Positions 50,523 to 62,822 of a stretch of 64,000 bases of DNA are shown piece after piece. The position numbers and the translations under genes were made by a program. Positions within the stretch are counted from its first letter, which is position 1. The number at the start of each line of letters is the position of its first letter. Below the pieces are notes generated by a model that saw nothing but the letters and a program-made list of their open reading frames with translations, was not told the origin of the DNA and searched no databases. The stretch is from Poecilobothrus nobilitatus (lineage: Eukaryota; Arthropoda; Insecta; Diptera; Dolichopodidae): positions 30,396,496 to 30,460,495 of the forward strand of contig OX352774.1 of NCBI GenBank assembly GCA_947095535.1, in the 5' to 3' direction.

Positions 50523-51772
50523 CAAGGTAGAATGTAAACCAACGGTTTTTAAAAGCGCACATTTCCAAAACTCAATAAAAACTGTTTAGAAGTGTGACTT
50601 GCACAAAAATTTGAAAATTTCATGTAATAAGAAAAAATGTGAAAATAGTACATTTTTGAAATTTTGAGGGGCCGTAACTCCGGAATCCTATATAACTAAG
50701 GAAATCCATTAACACACATAAAATATATTATTGAACCTTTAATTTTTATGTCTTGCCGAAGAAAAATGTTTACAGGTGCCTAAGTTACAGGTGTCTGAAT
50801 ATAGCAAATTTTCAATTTTTGAGGCGTAATAAATCTTAAAGAGGGGGCGCCACCAAAAAATTTCTCTAAAGTTCTTTCTTGTCTCAAAATTTCAGGTTGC
50901 TATCTAAAGGCGTGCCGGAGTTATGAAAAAAGAAATTTCATGCAAAATGTGGTTTTCAGATAACTAGTAAATTATAAAATATTACATAATTTTGATACTG
51001 TTTTATATAGATAATAAAATTTTCGATCTTCTGGCGGTTTTAGATTGCAAAACTATTACGCAGAGCCTGAGATATATACATCTGAAAATGGGGCTTTTTC
51101 GAAATTTTGAAGAGCTGCAACTTTGGAACCCTCTACAACTAAAATAAACCTTTAACACACGTAAAAATATATTACTGTAGCTTTAATTTTTATATCTTGC
51201 AGAAGTAAAATGTGTACAGGTTCCTAAGTTACAGGTGTTTAAAAATAGCAAATTTTCAATTTTTAAGCCCTAATATCTCATAAACAGGGGGTGGTCCAAA
51301 AAAATTTTCTGAGCAAACTTATACTAATTCTAAAAGTTCTTTCTTGCCTCAAAATTTCAAGCCTCTATCTAGAAGCGTGCCGGAAAGTAGAAAAATCATG
51401 CAAAATTTGGTTTTCACATAACGGTAAATTTAAATACTAAATTTAAAAAAATTGTATAATTTTGATACTAATTTACAAAGTTAAGAAAAATACCTGTCGA
51501 ATGGAGTTTTCAGATTGAAAAAATCTTAAGCAGAACATAAGATATATGCATTTAAAAATAGGGCTTTTTCAAAGTTTGAGGGGCTGTAGCTCCGTAATGG
51601 GTGGGGCTACATAAAAAAGTTGTTCCACAAAATTATTTTTTTATGAGACCTACCCATGGTTAAAATTTTTTTTCTCTATCTTTAACGGTGTAGAAGTTTT
51701 GTAAACAGACGGACGGACGGACAGAGTGAAACTAATAAGCACATTTATTCAAAATTTTTTTGGAAATGTGCT
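50523..51772 (+). repeat. Family A element, longest copy, internal tandem units
   Basis: The 5' end is CAAGGTAGAATGTAAACCAA with GCGCACATTTCCAAAA; the 3' end is TTTTTTTGGAAATGTGCT. The two ends are inverted repeats of about 14 bases (GCACATTTCCAAAA). Inside, the block GGGGCCGTAACTCCGGAATC (about 50668) returns diverged at about 51109 and 51578, so the core is a 2-3 unit tandem repeat of about 450 bp. ACGGACGGACGGACAGAGTG lies about 60 bases before the 3' end. No protein is encoded. Confidence 0.85.
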
Positions 51773-53282
51773 AAAAACACAAAACAAAATAAACAAAAAA
51801 TGTCAAGACTAAATAATAACACCCTATTTGCGTTGGTTTCGGTTTTAATATACATAATATTATATAGGTGGTTCTGCTTCAGTGATATTGTCTTCTTTCT
51901 ATAAATTTTCATCATATCCTTATGATATTTTGTACTAACAGTATATATTAGAAAACTAAAACAAGTGGGCAATTAAGAAATGACAACTCCATATCTAACA
52001 TCAAATTGTCGTTATGTCACTGCAAATGATATTCCCTGTGGTTTAAACTGGGAAGAAATATTTTAAGGTAAATTTTTGTTTTTATAATAAGTTTACGAAA
52101 ACATAAAGGTTTATTATATTTTAATGGTTTAGTAAGGGTGTTTCTAATTTTAATTATAAAATTTATTTTTACCAAATTACTTTTTTCTTTTTAGCAGATT
52201 ACTCAACCATTTACCCAATGATTGATGAATAAAAATTTTTTACCAAAAGATTTTTTGTTTCTTTTCCACTTCTATAAACAACCAGAGATCATTTATTAGG
52301 TCGCTTATTATTCATATTAGACTGAACTTAAGTTGTTCTTGAGTCGTTATTTTGATTAAGTCGTTGATTGCTCTGCTGTAACTATTGCCTAAGAATAATT
52401 TTGGAAATATGACACTTGGTACTAAACAATAGTTAAGTAATATCATAAGATTAGATTTTTATTTAAAGGATATAATACGAGTAACACTGCCACCATTTGA
52501 TGTAGATCTATTATTCCTCGTTGTTACTAAATATTGTGAATTGTGGCTTCCCTTATAATATTTCTGTGATAATATACTTCTGTGGTGAGCTCTTGCTGGC
52601 AGTTCATTTTCGGTAAAGTAATATGCACCTAGATGCGCATATCTTGCTTGGAGTAAAGCTTAGACAGGTTTTAAATATTATCACTAGATTATTTTATTTC
52701 ACTTAGACAGAAGCTGCATATACCGTTATTTAATATTCCAATTTTGTATTAAGTTCACCTTAAAGTCAACTGTTTTACGTCAGAAACTAAAGTAAATGAT
52801 CGAAAACTTTATTAATGTATCAAAGTACTATTTGTAATGTTTACCAAGAAGTAATAAATAATAATTGACATGACATACATAAAATGTATACAATATTGGC
52901 ATAATTATCATAAATATTATTGAATAATGCTAAAAAAAAAGTATTTTTTTTTGCTGTTGTCAAAAAAATATTGGCATAAAAATGTTGAGAAATATGTATT
53001 AATGTAAAAATGGTTCTATAATAATAATAACTGTCATAAATTTTATGTTTGAAAATACCAAAGTGCGATGTATATAGTGCTAAAATTGAGTCTTCTTGGA
53101 AACAAAAAATCCTGAAAAAAAAATATTGAATTTAATCTTGAAATAAAATATTTTTCAAGATTTTATTTAATATCTTTTAAGAAAAAATATTTTTTAACTA
53201 AAAAAATAACAAAATTAAAAGTTTTCCAACAAAAAAAAATACCAAATTATTGCCCCTTTTTTCGAAATATTTGTATATATCT
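51773..53282. other. Unassigned stretch
   Basis: No gene could be established. A short open reading at 51980-52066 and a later stretch at 52196-52231, separated by GT...AG, look superficially like two small exons; see the findings. Confidence 0.4.
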
Positions 53283-53735
53283 ATATGCCAGATTCTAAAT
53301 TAGGTCGGATTTTAGAGTTGGATTCAAAATCAGAGTTATACGCTGTTTCCAGAATATTTATTTATATGCATGGCGATCAGGGTTGCAGTATTTTGTTTAG
53401 CGGGGGTTTAGGGGCAGCAGTCCCCATTATTTTAAAAGTTTCTTTTTTTCTTTATATATATATGTTTATGTGAGATTTTAAATTAGGAAGGGTTTTAGAG
53501 TTATAATGTATATAAAACATTAATTGAAATTTGAAAATTTATTTGCCAAGTTTTTTGGGTTTTCATACCCACCCAACCTATTTAATTAATAAAAAACATT
53601 ATTTCATTTTAAAACGATAGATTTTAAGGCACGATATTTTCAGAACCGAGATTTTGAAACGTGAGAATTTGAAACGCGAGATTTTCACACGCGAGATTTT
53701 GATACGCGAGATTATGAAAAGCGAAATTTCGTACC
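53283..53735 (+). repeat. Family D block followed by a GAGATTTTG minisatellite
   Basis: GATTCTAAATTAGGTCGGAT and GATTTTAAATTAGGAAGGGT are family D units. From 53625 a 14-17 bp unit (CGAGATTTTGAAACG-like) repeats about six times. The same pairing of a D block and a GATTTTG minisatellite forms the foldback-like element at 34643-35108, so this is probably a half copy of that element. Confidence 0.55.
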
Positions 53736-54054
53736 CAACCTATTTATGTTTACTTTTAGTAAGAATAATCTATTACGCATATATTTAAAGTTTAATATAC
53801 ATTTTCTAAATAACAAAGTTAATTTTTACCTTCTTCCATAATAAAACATAAATATTCATAAGTATTATAAGAATCATACAAGTATAGCGTACTGCCATCT
53901 TGAATTACAATTATTTATTTTTGAAATCATTATTTCAAAAATAAATAAATTTAATTCAAGATTTTATTTTCAAGATTTTTTTTGTTCCAGATTTTTTTTT
54001 TTCAACATATCAATGGGGACCCGATCTAATTATTTATTTTATAAATCACTACTA

Positions 54055-54145
54055 TTGGCTATGAACGTGACATGGACTTGAACTCAACACCTTTTGATTG
54101 AAATACTGACGATTTAATCACTATCCAATTGGTCAAATACACAAA
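54055..54145 (-). mobile_element. tRNA-derived SINE head
   Basis: The minus strand reads TTGGATAGTGATTAAATCG (A-box region) and GTTGAGTTCAAGTCC (B-box region) 50 bases apart, the tRNA-like spacing. The tail was not delimited. Confidence 0.5.
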
Positions 54146-54240
54146 AATTTTAATATCTGTTTTAACTGTTTTATCAATCAAAATATTTTAATAATATTCT
54201 TGAAATAAATCGACTCTTAAATGTATTATACCAAAGTATT

Positions 54241-54491
54241 TATTTATTTATTTATTTATATACAGGTAACGTGGTACATAAATGTGCCAGGTAGCTATAA
54301 CCCCTGTTTCCTGATAGGAATGTGGGGTGTACGAGATATTACGTGATGTATTAAGTATTTATATATTGCGATATATGAATATTTTTTTTTTTTTTTATTA
54401 TAATTATTGTACCCAACCGGGAATCGAACCCGAGACATCTCATTCTCTTATGAATGAGAAGCGGTGCGTCAACCACTGCACCAATGGCTGG
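54241..54491 (-). mobile_element. tRNA-derived SINE with 13 bp target duplication
   Basis: The direct repeat ATACCAAAGTATT lies at 54228-54240 and 54492-54504 on either side. On the minus strand the SINE begins CCAGCCATTGGTGCAGTGGT (A box) and has a perfect 7 bp anticodon-like stem (CTCATTC/GAATGAG). A T arm CGGGTTCGATTCCCG (B box) and GTTGGGTAC follow, then a body with an internal A run and an (AAAT)n tail at 54241-54260. Length is 251 bp. The perfect duplication shows it is a relatively young, complete insertion. Confidence 0.88.
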
Positions 54492-55314
54492 ATACCAAAG
54501 TATTGTATTCTTCGATATTTTTAATGAACCTTTCAAAAAAAATAAATTTAACCTAATAAAAAAAGAAATTATTGTTCTGTACTGTACTGTTCTTTAATAA
54601 CATTTTTAAAAATTATTTATTAAGCAATGGATATTATAAAGTATAGCTCTATTATAAACCTTATGGAGTTGTATGTTAAGCCGAAATAAAGGTTCTTAGG
54701 CATTAAAAAAACAGTCCGTTTTCATATAAAATTAAATTGTGCGAATATATAATTAAGAATTCTTAATACTGCCCAGTGAATGAATCGAATGGGGCCGTGA
54801 ATTAAATCCACATTAATTAAGGCCATAATAATGTTTAATTCGCATTCAATAGAGATATAAATCAATTTCGTCTATTTTTTTAGCGTTTGCTAAAACTGTA
54901 CTCAAAAAATCTTAATTCTACATTCAAAGGAATTTTCTCTTGCCTGATATTTAAACTATTTTTTCTTTTTGTGATAGGTACTAAATGTTTAATTCAATTT
55001 CTTTTTTTGTTTCACTTAAACTTCTTTAGTGGGGGTGAATAAACTAAAAGTTTTTTACTGTTTACATTAAACATTTTTTTTTTTATTTAATACTTTTTAG
55101 TGAATATATAAAATATTTCTTTTTTTTTGTCAGCGATAAAGAAGAAAATATGAATTAAAATTCTATTAAAAGTTTGTTCCGGGATAAAATAATAACAATA
55201 TATTTTTTATCATCATTGAAAATTCTTTCTTAAACTTTTTTTTAATTTTGTTTTTGGAATATTGTTTGCGTTAATATTGTTTAACAGTAAGTTCCATAAC
55301 ATAATTTAAAGAAA

Positions 55315-56390
55315 AACGAGGAAGAGTGCAGTAGAGTAGACTGTGTCAACTCTGGGATACCCGTATGAACGTAATATATCCTGTTTCTATAAAACTTGAA
55401 CATCTTTTAAAAACATTCAGATGTTGTAGTACCGAACTACAGAGATATATTTATGTAAATTGTGGAGTTGTATTACAGCTACCCGAATCTATTGCGCCTA
55501 GCTTCATTAAGTTCCAAGAAATGCAAGAAGCCTGAACCGGCTGCTTTAGACCAATCAAATTTTACAAAAGTTTTTGGCATGCAACTCGACACTTTTTCAC
55601 TAAATTTCGGATAGCTAACTTCAATAGACACTGAGGTTTTTTCATTTAAAAAGAGAAGTTGTATGGCAACTATCCGAACCTGTCATCATCGCAACCAAAT
55701 TTTACAGAAGTTGCTGCCATAAAACTCGATCATCATTTGCAAAATTTCAGATACCTAGGTGGAATAGACACAGGGTTATTTCCTTTTAAAGAAAGAAGTT
55801 GTATGGGAGCTACTCGAACCCGGCGGCCGAAAATACTGGAGTTAAATAGCAAAACTGACAATTTTCCAAAAAAGACGTAAAAAAAATGTCAGCCTCCTAG
55901 CTCCTTTATTTTTTGAGTTATCGTGCGGACGGACACTGAGTTATTTTCATTTAAAAAGAGAAGTAGTATGGCAGCTACCCGAACGTGTTGCACCACCACA
56001 ACCAAATTTTGCAGAAGTTGTTGTCATAAAACTTGATTATCATTTGCAAAATTTCAGATACCTAGATTGAATAGACATTGCGTTATTTCCATTTAAAAAA
56101 AGAAGTTGTATGGGAGCTACTCGAACCCGGCGGTCGAAAATGCTGAAGTTAAAAAGCAAAACTAACAATTTTGCAAAAGTGACGTAAAAAAATTTCAGCC
56201 CGTAGCTCTTTTATTTTTTGAGTTATCGTGCGGACGAACGGACGGACGGACGTACATGGCTTAATCGACTCAGAATTCGATTCTGAGCCGATCCATACCT
56301 TTGACACTATATCTAGCTCGACTCCTTTAAGGTGTCACAATCGTAATGGCAAATTTATTATACTCTTGAACATATTTCATACGGGTATAA
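55315..56390 (+). repeat. Family B element, long copy with internal tandem units
   Basis: Starts AACGAGGAAGAGTGCAGTAG and ends TTTCATACGGGTATAA. ATACCCGTATGAA (about 55360) and TTCATACGGGTAT (about 56376) are a 13 bp inverted repeat. The inner block TTGTATGGCAGCTACCCGAA recurs near 55470, 55648, 55797, 55963 and 56105, a tandem core of 140-175 bp units. GGACGGACGGACGTACATGG with CGACTCAGAATTCGATTCTG precedes the end. Short reading frames across it are not genes. Confidence 0.85.
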
Positions 56391-59300
56391 AAAGGATCTT
56401 TGTTGTAGAACTAAATTTCAATTTTACTACTCTCAAACTATATAATATATTGGTTCACAGAAAACTTATAAACTTAAATATCTTCTAGGAATGCATAATA
56501 GTTTGAGACATACTTCATATGTTAAAAAAAGTTAAAGATTTTTTTTTAATTATTTTTTGACGGAATGAATTAAATTTGGAAGTTTGAGTTATAAGGAACT
56601 CTAATTTTCGAAAATATTTGATGCTTGAAATTTGTATGTTACTAAGGTAGAAAATGTATATGGGCTCAATTCAGAAAACTTATGTTAGGTAGTTTTTCAG
56701 TTATTAAAGTAGAGTGGTTTTTCTTGGTTTAAAAGAGAAGTTATAATTTCTTTTGATTATTTTTTATAAGCATAACTAACAAGTTTGTTAGGGAATACTT
56801 ATAAGTATAAACATAACTTGTATAAACTGTGTTACAGCTGTGTTATGCCAAAAATTGGTTTGTTTTAACCGTTTCTTAATATAAAATTGTTATAAATCTA
56901 ATTTTTTCACCTTTCCACTCCTGTAAGAAGCAGATCGCATCCACTATTTTTCATATTTAACTAAGATTCAGTTTCTGGAATCTGGAAATTAGATTTCAAT
57001 CTAATAGAAAGTTATAAATATGTATGTATTAAGCTTTATTTTAAAAGGGGAAGTACTATTGTAATTAATAATATATTATAACGGGGCAAAACTAGGACGA
57101 TTTCTTTACTAGACAATTGGAGTACAAACAGTGTAGGAAACGCAAAAAGTCCTACTTCGATTTTAGATCAAATAAAAGATTGAAAGATTTTTAGTCATAA
57201 TGTCCTGTTTAGGTAAGAGAAAATATCGTTAAATGATGGAATAGTCAATGAATATGATGAACAAAATTTTGAGGTCCTTTTTGAATCTTTTAATATTAAG
57301 TAACAATCATCAAATATAGATATACTTTGTGAAAGAATATTGTTTCATACCTTGGCACTAACTGTCTTGTTTGCAACTGGTATTACATAAAATATTATCT
57401 AAGCAGCTAAAAGGGAAGATATAGTGATTCTCAACTTTCTTTGGTGTAACTTAGTTTTGTTGCTCTTTTGTTTGATTTTATTAAAGCTTATGTTATATAC
57501 TGACCAAACAATCCTATACCCAAAACCGGATTAAGACCCATAGATGCTCTAATCACCTAACAAAAAATAAATAAAATTTTACATTAGCTATTGTGACGCA
57601 ATTTTGAAGTTTAGCCATGTAAAATTATTGGCACTAATCGTCATGCATAATATCGTCACTAGTTGTCATGAAAATTTGCATTCATTTATATTTATATACA
57701 TACAGGCTATTTTATATAATATGATAAGCTATGGCTATGCTATTGTATTGTTTAAGAAGGTCTCGAGCCTTAAGAATCAGAATTCGGAGTACAAGAATAC
57801 TAGGGTTAATTACAATAGGCTAAAACCATTGTACGATTGAACCACTTATGAGTAAAATTTATTTGTATAAAATTATTTTACACTAGAGAAAAAAGGTGAC
57901 ACTGTTCGTCATTGCAGAATTTCTGTGGTGCCCCAATTATCAAGATGCCCTAAACAAGTGCTTAATTTGCTTATAGATTAATCTAGCACTGCCTATACCT
58001 CATTCAAAAATATGATAACATCATTTATATTTTTCATTTAGATAAAGATAAACTGAAAATGAAACATTTTTGGAAAAGTTTTATAAAATGTCCAAAACAA
58101 ATTATAAACATAGCTTGAAAATGAGTTATAAAAGATTGTCTTAAGCAGTAAAAAAAATGTTTATGTATTCAAAGAAAAGTTTAAATTTTATAAAATTTAG
58201 TATTCAATTATTGTGATAGGTATTTGCAAGTACAAATTTTAAATATTGATGTTTGAGAATTTTTTTAAATAAATTTTTTTTTTTTGTTCTGAACAAATTC
58301 TTAAAAAAAAAAGTTAATTTTAACATTACAAATTTAACTTGCATTCTATACTTTTCAGAAAAAAAAAAAAATTATTGAAATTATTTTCATATTATCACAA
58401 AATGGAAACAAATTGATCAGAATAAATAAAATAATAAGTTATTCATTTTTATTTTTTTTTATTTTATAAATTCAACAAATTCTTTTCTTAAATAAATAAA
58501 TAAAATGTATTTTTATTTTTGCATTACTCTCACATCAGTGAAAATATAATTTTTAAAATTTTATTCAATGTTTTTTAAAAATTATTTTGAAAATTTGTTT
58601 CAAAAAAATTTTCCCACAAAAAAAAAAACAAAAAAGGAGCAAAAAACAAATAAAAATAAAAAAATAATCAAAGTTTTTTAATAAAAAATATTTTTCTTCT
58701 TGACCTATTTTCCATTCCAAGCAAAAAAAAAAACAAAATAAAAACAATAAGAAACAAATAAAATATAAAACCTATTTTTATTCGATAACTCCTCAAATAT
58801 TGGTACTGGTAAAATTTCATTTTTGCACAATCAAAAACCGAAAACAATACAGCATGCAAATATTTTTCTTTTTTAATTTTTGGTTATTCTTTCCTGAATA
58901 TTGAAGCAAAAAAAAAAAAAGTTACTAATGTTGGTTTTTTTTTTTTTTTTAAAGCAGTATTAAACTTAACTAACGTTTGTAAGGCAAATTTTGTGTTTTT
59001 CAAAATTTCGTTGAAAGAAAAGAATAGACTTTTAATATTATTCGTTTAAACAATAAAGCATTATAACATACTAGATAAACCCGGCGCCAGCTAGCATACG
59101 CCAGCCTGGTAATCTAGAAATAATATTGGTTTTTTGTCACTTAGATTTTTAATGAATAAAAAAAAAATATGTTTTTGTTTTAATATAGTTTTTATTTATC
59201 TTAAAAACGTTTTTTTAAGAACTATATTCTTTTCATCAGTAAGAATACTTAACTTTTTACAATAAGAATAAAAATAAATTTAAATAAACGTAAAAATGTA

Positions 59301-60163
59301 ACAACACTAAGAAAAATAAAGAATAATTGTGTAGTGGGTGTTTGTTGGGTTCCTTCAAAAAAATTACTTTTTCTCATAAAAATATTTTCTATGCACGATT
59401 TTGAAATTTCAGGATTTTGATTTTTGAAATTTTGTAATTTCAAGATTTAAATTTTTGGAAATTAGATTTTTCGCGATCTATACTTAGCCCTATAAATTCT
59501 CAATTTTTTTTATTCTTTTTTTTCTGTTATGTGTAGTATTAGTTTTTGTAAGGAAAAATGTTATTATTACAAAGATTTACGCCATTTATATAATAAATAA
59601 CCTATAATCTAAATACCGTTTTTTAATGTGTAAATAAAATAGACCAAATCGTTGAATGATCTAATATGGAACTTTTCATAACATTATTTAAGACGAACAA
59701 CGATTTAGTCCTGCACGAAATGTGTTCAATTAAATTAAAAAATCCTCATTTAAAGTAAAAATTTCTTCATTTTAAGTAAAAAAAATTGAATTTAAAGTGA
59801 AAATGATATCTGTTAAAGTACAATGGTATATTATAATATCAATAATTTGAATAATTTAGGAAAAAATTCGCCAAAAATAAGATTATTTTTGTTTTTATTG
59901 TTTGACCTTATCCTAAAGGCATGCTGCTAAGATACCACGAGTACAAATTGGAACAAGAAGGAAAGTATGCATAAGATGTAATTAAATATGTTGGAGTATT
60001 TTGTTGGAAATTTAATAATAGAATTAATCTTAAGAGTTTTTGCACTTAATTATGCACGTGTACTGTAAAAGATCTTATCAAATTTAGAATTTCATAAATT
60101 TTAAGTGTTCTTTTTATAAATTTATAAAAAGAGTTGTTATATAAAAACTCTTTTATATTTCAA
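56391..60163. other. AT-rich non-coding stretch
   Basis: No gene was recognised. A 78-codon plus-strand frame at 57604-57840 ends YKNTRVNYNRLKPLYD, faintly like a retroelement integrase tail. A GC-richer patch at 59075-59118 (GGCGCCAGCTAGCATACGCC) may be an old transposon end. Confidence 0.45.
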
Positions 60164-60767
60164 ACAAGAAAAAGTATAGAGTAGACTATGTTAGCTCTAG
60201 GATAACCGTATGGACATAATATAAGCTGCTTAGATAAAACTTGATAATTTTTTACAAATTTACTTGAACCAACCACATTTTAAAAAAGTTATTGCCCTAA
60301 ACCTTAATCATATTTTTTAAGATTTCAAATATCTAGCTTAATTAAGTTCTAAAATATGCAATCTACCTGAACTTGTTACTCTAGTACAACAAACAAGTTT
60401 TGCACAAGTTATTGGCATTCAATTTGACATCTTTTCACAAAATTTCAAATACCGGGCTTGAATAAACACTGAATTATTTCCATTTAAAAACAGAAGTTGT
60501 ATGGCATCTACTCGAATCTGTACCACCACCACAACCAAATTTTACAAAAGTTATTGCCATAAAACCTTATCGTCTTATAAGATTTCAGGTGTCTATAGAC
60601 TTATATAAGTTCCAAGATATGCAAACTACTTGAATCAGTTGGGGTAGAGCAACCAAACTTTGTAGATATTGCGATTAAAATTGATATTTGATTAGAAAGT
60701 TAGTTTAATTCACATGTCTAGCTTTATTAAGTACCAAGTTATGAGAATATGAATTATACTTAATATA

Positions 60768-62822
60768 AAACAAGTAAATGTAACAGTAAGTCGATGCAAC
60801 CGACTTATTAATACCCTACACCTGAATAATTCGAATTAAATTAAAAATCCATAAGTGTTTTTGGCAGCTGCTTGAACTTCTTCCCTTTTCTGTCTTATTC
60901 AACTCGAATTTCAAGAACGTAAAAGAGGCATCCGCTTGGGATATGCTTGACACCCTTGTATAAAATTTTAAGTTTCTATCTTAATTATTTTCGAAGATTG
61001 GTAGTCCTTGGGATGTTTGTGTCAGCTACTCGAATTGCCACTCCAATTCATCGAATCCATCTCAGGAACATAAAGAAAACTTGCCAGAACACCATTCTAT
61101 TAAATTTAAAGCTTCTACTTTTGTTGGTTTTGGAGATATGCTCGTTGCTCTTGTGCTCGTCCGGAAGTTTCCAAAATACGAACCCATGGTTCAAATTCTT
61201 TCAAATGTCAGTTTCCAATTTTACAGAAAAGGAAACATAACAGAACACCTTTGTACTAAAAATAAAAGTTCTATCTTTGTTGGTTGTGGAGATATACTCG
61301 TTTGCTCTGGGGCTCGTCCGGAAGCTTCCAAGATTTGAACCCATGGACCAAATCCTCACAAATTTCAGAAACATAAATCAAACATGAAGGAACACCATTC
61401 TGCCTAATTTAAAGGTTATATCTTTGTTGCATTTGGAGATAATATCATTTGCTCTGAGGCTCGTTCGGAAGCTTTCAAAATCCGAACCCAAGGACCAAAT
61501 CCTCTCAAATTTCAGAGGCCTAAATCATACATGAAAGAACACCATTATGCCAAAAGTAAAGGTTATATCTTTATTGGTTTTGGAGATAATCTCATTTGCT
61601 CTGGGGCTCGTTCAGAAGCTTCCAAAACCAAACCCATGGACCAAATCCTCTTAAATTTCAGAGACATAAATCAAACACGAAAGAACACCATTGTACCAAA
61701 TTCAAAGGTTCTACCTTTGTTCGTATTGGATATAATCTCATTTGCTCTGCGGCTCGTTCGGAAGCTTCCAAAATTCGAATCCACGGTTCAAATTCTTTCA
61801 AATTTAAACCCATGGCCAAATCCTCTCAAATTTCAGAGACTTAAATCAAACATGAAAAAACACCATTCGGCCAAATTTAAAGGTTATATATTTGTTGTTT
61901 TTGGAGATAATCTCATTTGCTCTGGGGCTCGTTCGGAAGCTTCCAAAATCCAAACCCATGGACCACATCCTCTTAAATTTTAGAGACATAAATCAAACTG
62001 GAAGAAACATCATTATAAAAAATTTAAAGGTTCTATCTTTATTGGTTTTGGAGATAATCTCGTTTGCTCTGGGGCTCGTTCGGAAGTTTCCAAAACCCGA
62101 ACCCATGGACCAAATCTTCTCACATTTCAGAGACTTAAATAAAACATGAAAGAACACCACCTTGCCAAATTTAAAGGTTATATCTTTGTTGGTTTTGGAG
62201 ATAATCTCATTTGCTCTGGTGCTCGTTCGAATGCTTCCAAATCCAAACCCATGGACCAAATCCTCTTAAATTTCAGAGACATAAATCGAACGGGAAGGAA
62301 CATCATTGTACAAAATTTAAAGGTTCTATCTTTGTTGGTTTTGGAAATAATCTCATTTGCTCTGGTGCTCGTTCGGAAGCTTCCAAAACCCAAACCCATG
62401 GACCAAATCCTCTTAAATTTCAGAGGCATAAATCGAACGGGAAGAAACATCATTGTACAAAATTTGAAGGTTCTATCTTTGTTGCTTTTGGAGATAATCT
62501 CGTTTGCGGAGATTATCTCCAAAAGCCCGGAATCATTCGGAAGCTTCCAGAATCCGAACCCATGGACGGATTTTGTCCAGATTCGAACTTAGCCTTTCTT
62601 TCGTAATTAGTAACCTACTATATAAATTTCGTCAAGATAGCATCATTATTTTTTGAGTTATCGTGCGTACGGACGCACGGACGGACGGACATCGCTAAAT
62701 CGACTCCGGCGGTGATCCTGATTCAGAATATATGTACATGTCTATACCTAACTCGCTTCCTTTTGGTGGTTACAAACACCATACCAAAGTTAATATACCC
62801 TATACTTTAGGTGTAGGGTATA
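60768..62822 (+). repeat. Family C element with inverted ends and a tandem core
   Basis: The 5' end has a hairpin (TAAGTCG, loop, CGACTTA at 60787-60807) and then ATACCCTACACCT (60811-60823). The 3' end is its exact complement, AGGTGTAGGGTAT (62809-62821), itself able to fold with TATACCCTA just upstream. The core is a ten-unit tandem array. ACGGACGGACGGACATCGCT at about 62675 precedes the 3' end. It has no transposase. Similar TACCCTACACC-type ends are widespread in fly genomes to my knowledge. Confidence 0.8.
61090..62530. repeat. Tandem array, ten units of about 147 bp
   Basis: The landmark GGAGATAATCTCATTTGCTC (or close variants) lies at 61132, 61288, 61435, 61582, 61728, 61903, 62050, 62197, 62343 and 62490. 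Spacings are 156, 147, 147, 146, 175, 147, 147, 146 and 147. The 175 step contains a short internal duplication. Units also share CTCGTTCGGAAGCTTCCAAA, CCCATGGACCAAATCCTCT and TTTCAGAGACATAAATC. Several 80-150 codon frames run through it, but they depend only on unit length being divisible by three. Confidence 0.93.

Noticed and set aside
55659..56488. Short frames with TRTRRP-like peptides
   Set aside because: They lie wholly within the family B repeat and are broken in other copies.
59075..59118. GC-rich patch with CTAGAT ends, considered as a second Helitron terminus
   Set aside because: The hairpin is not in the correct place relative to CTAGT on the minus strand, so the evidence is too weak.
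61531..61983. 150-codon reading frame and several 80-148 codon frames on both strands nearby
   Set aside because: They run across the 147 bp tandem units. Since 147 is divisible by three, any open frame in one unit repeats in the next; the protein is only the repeat read out, with no known domain.
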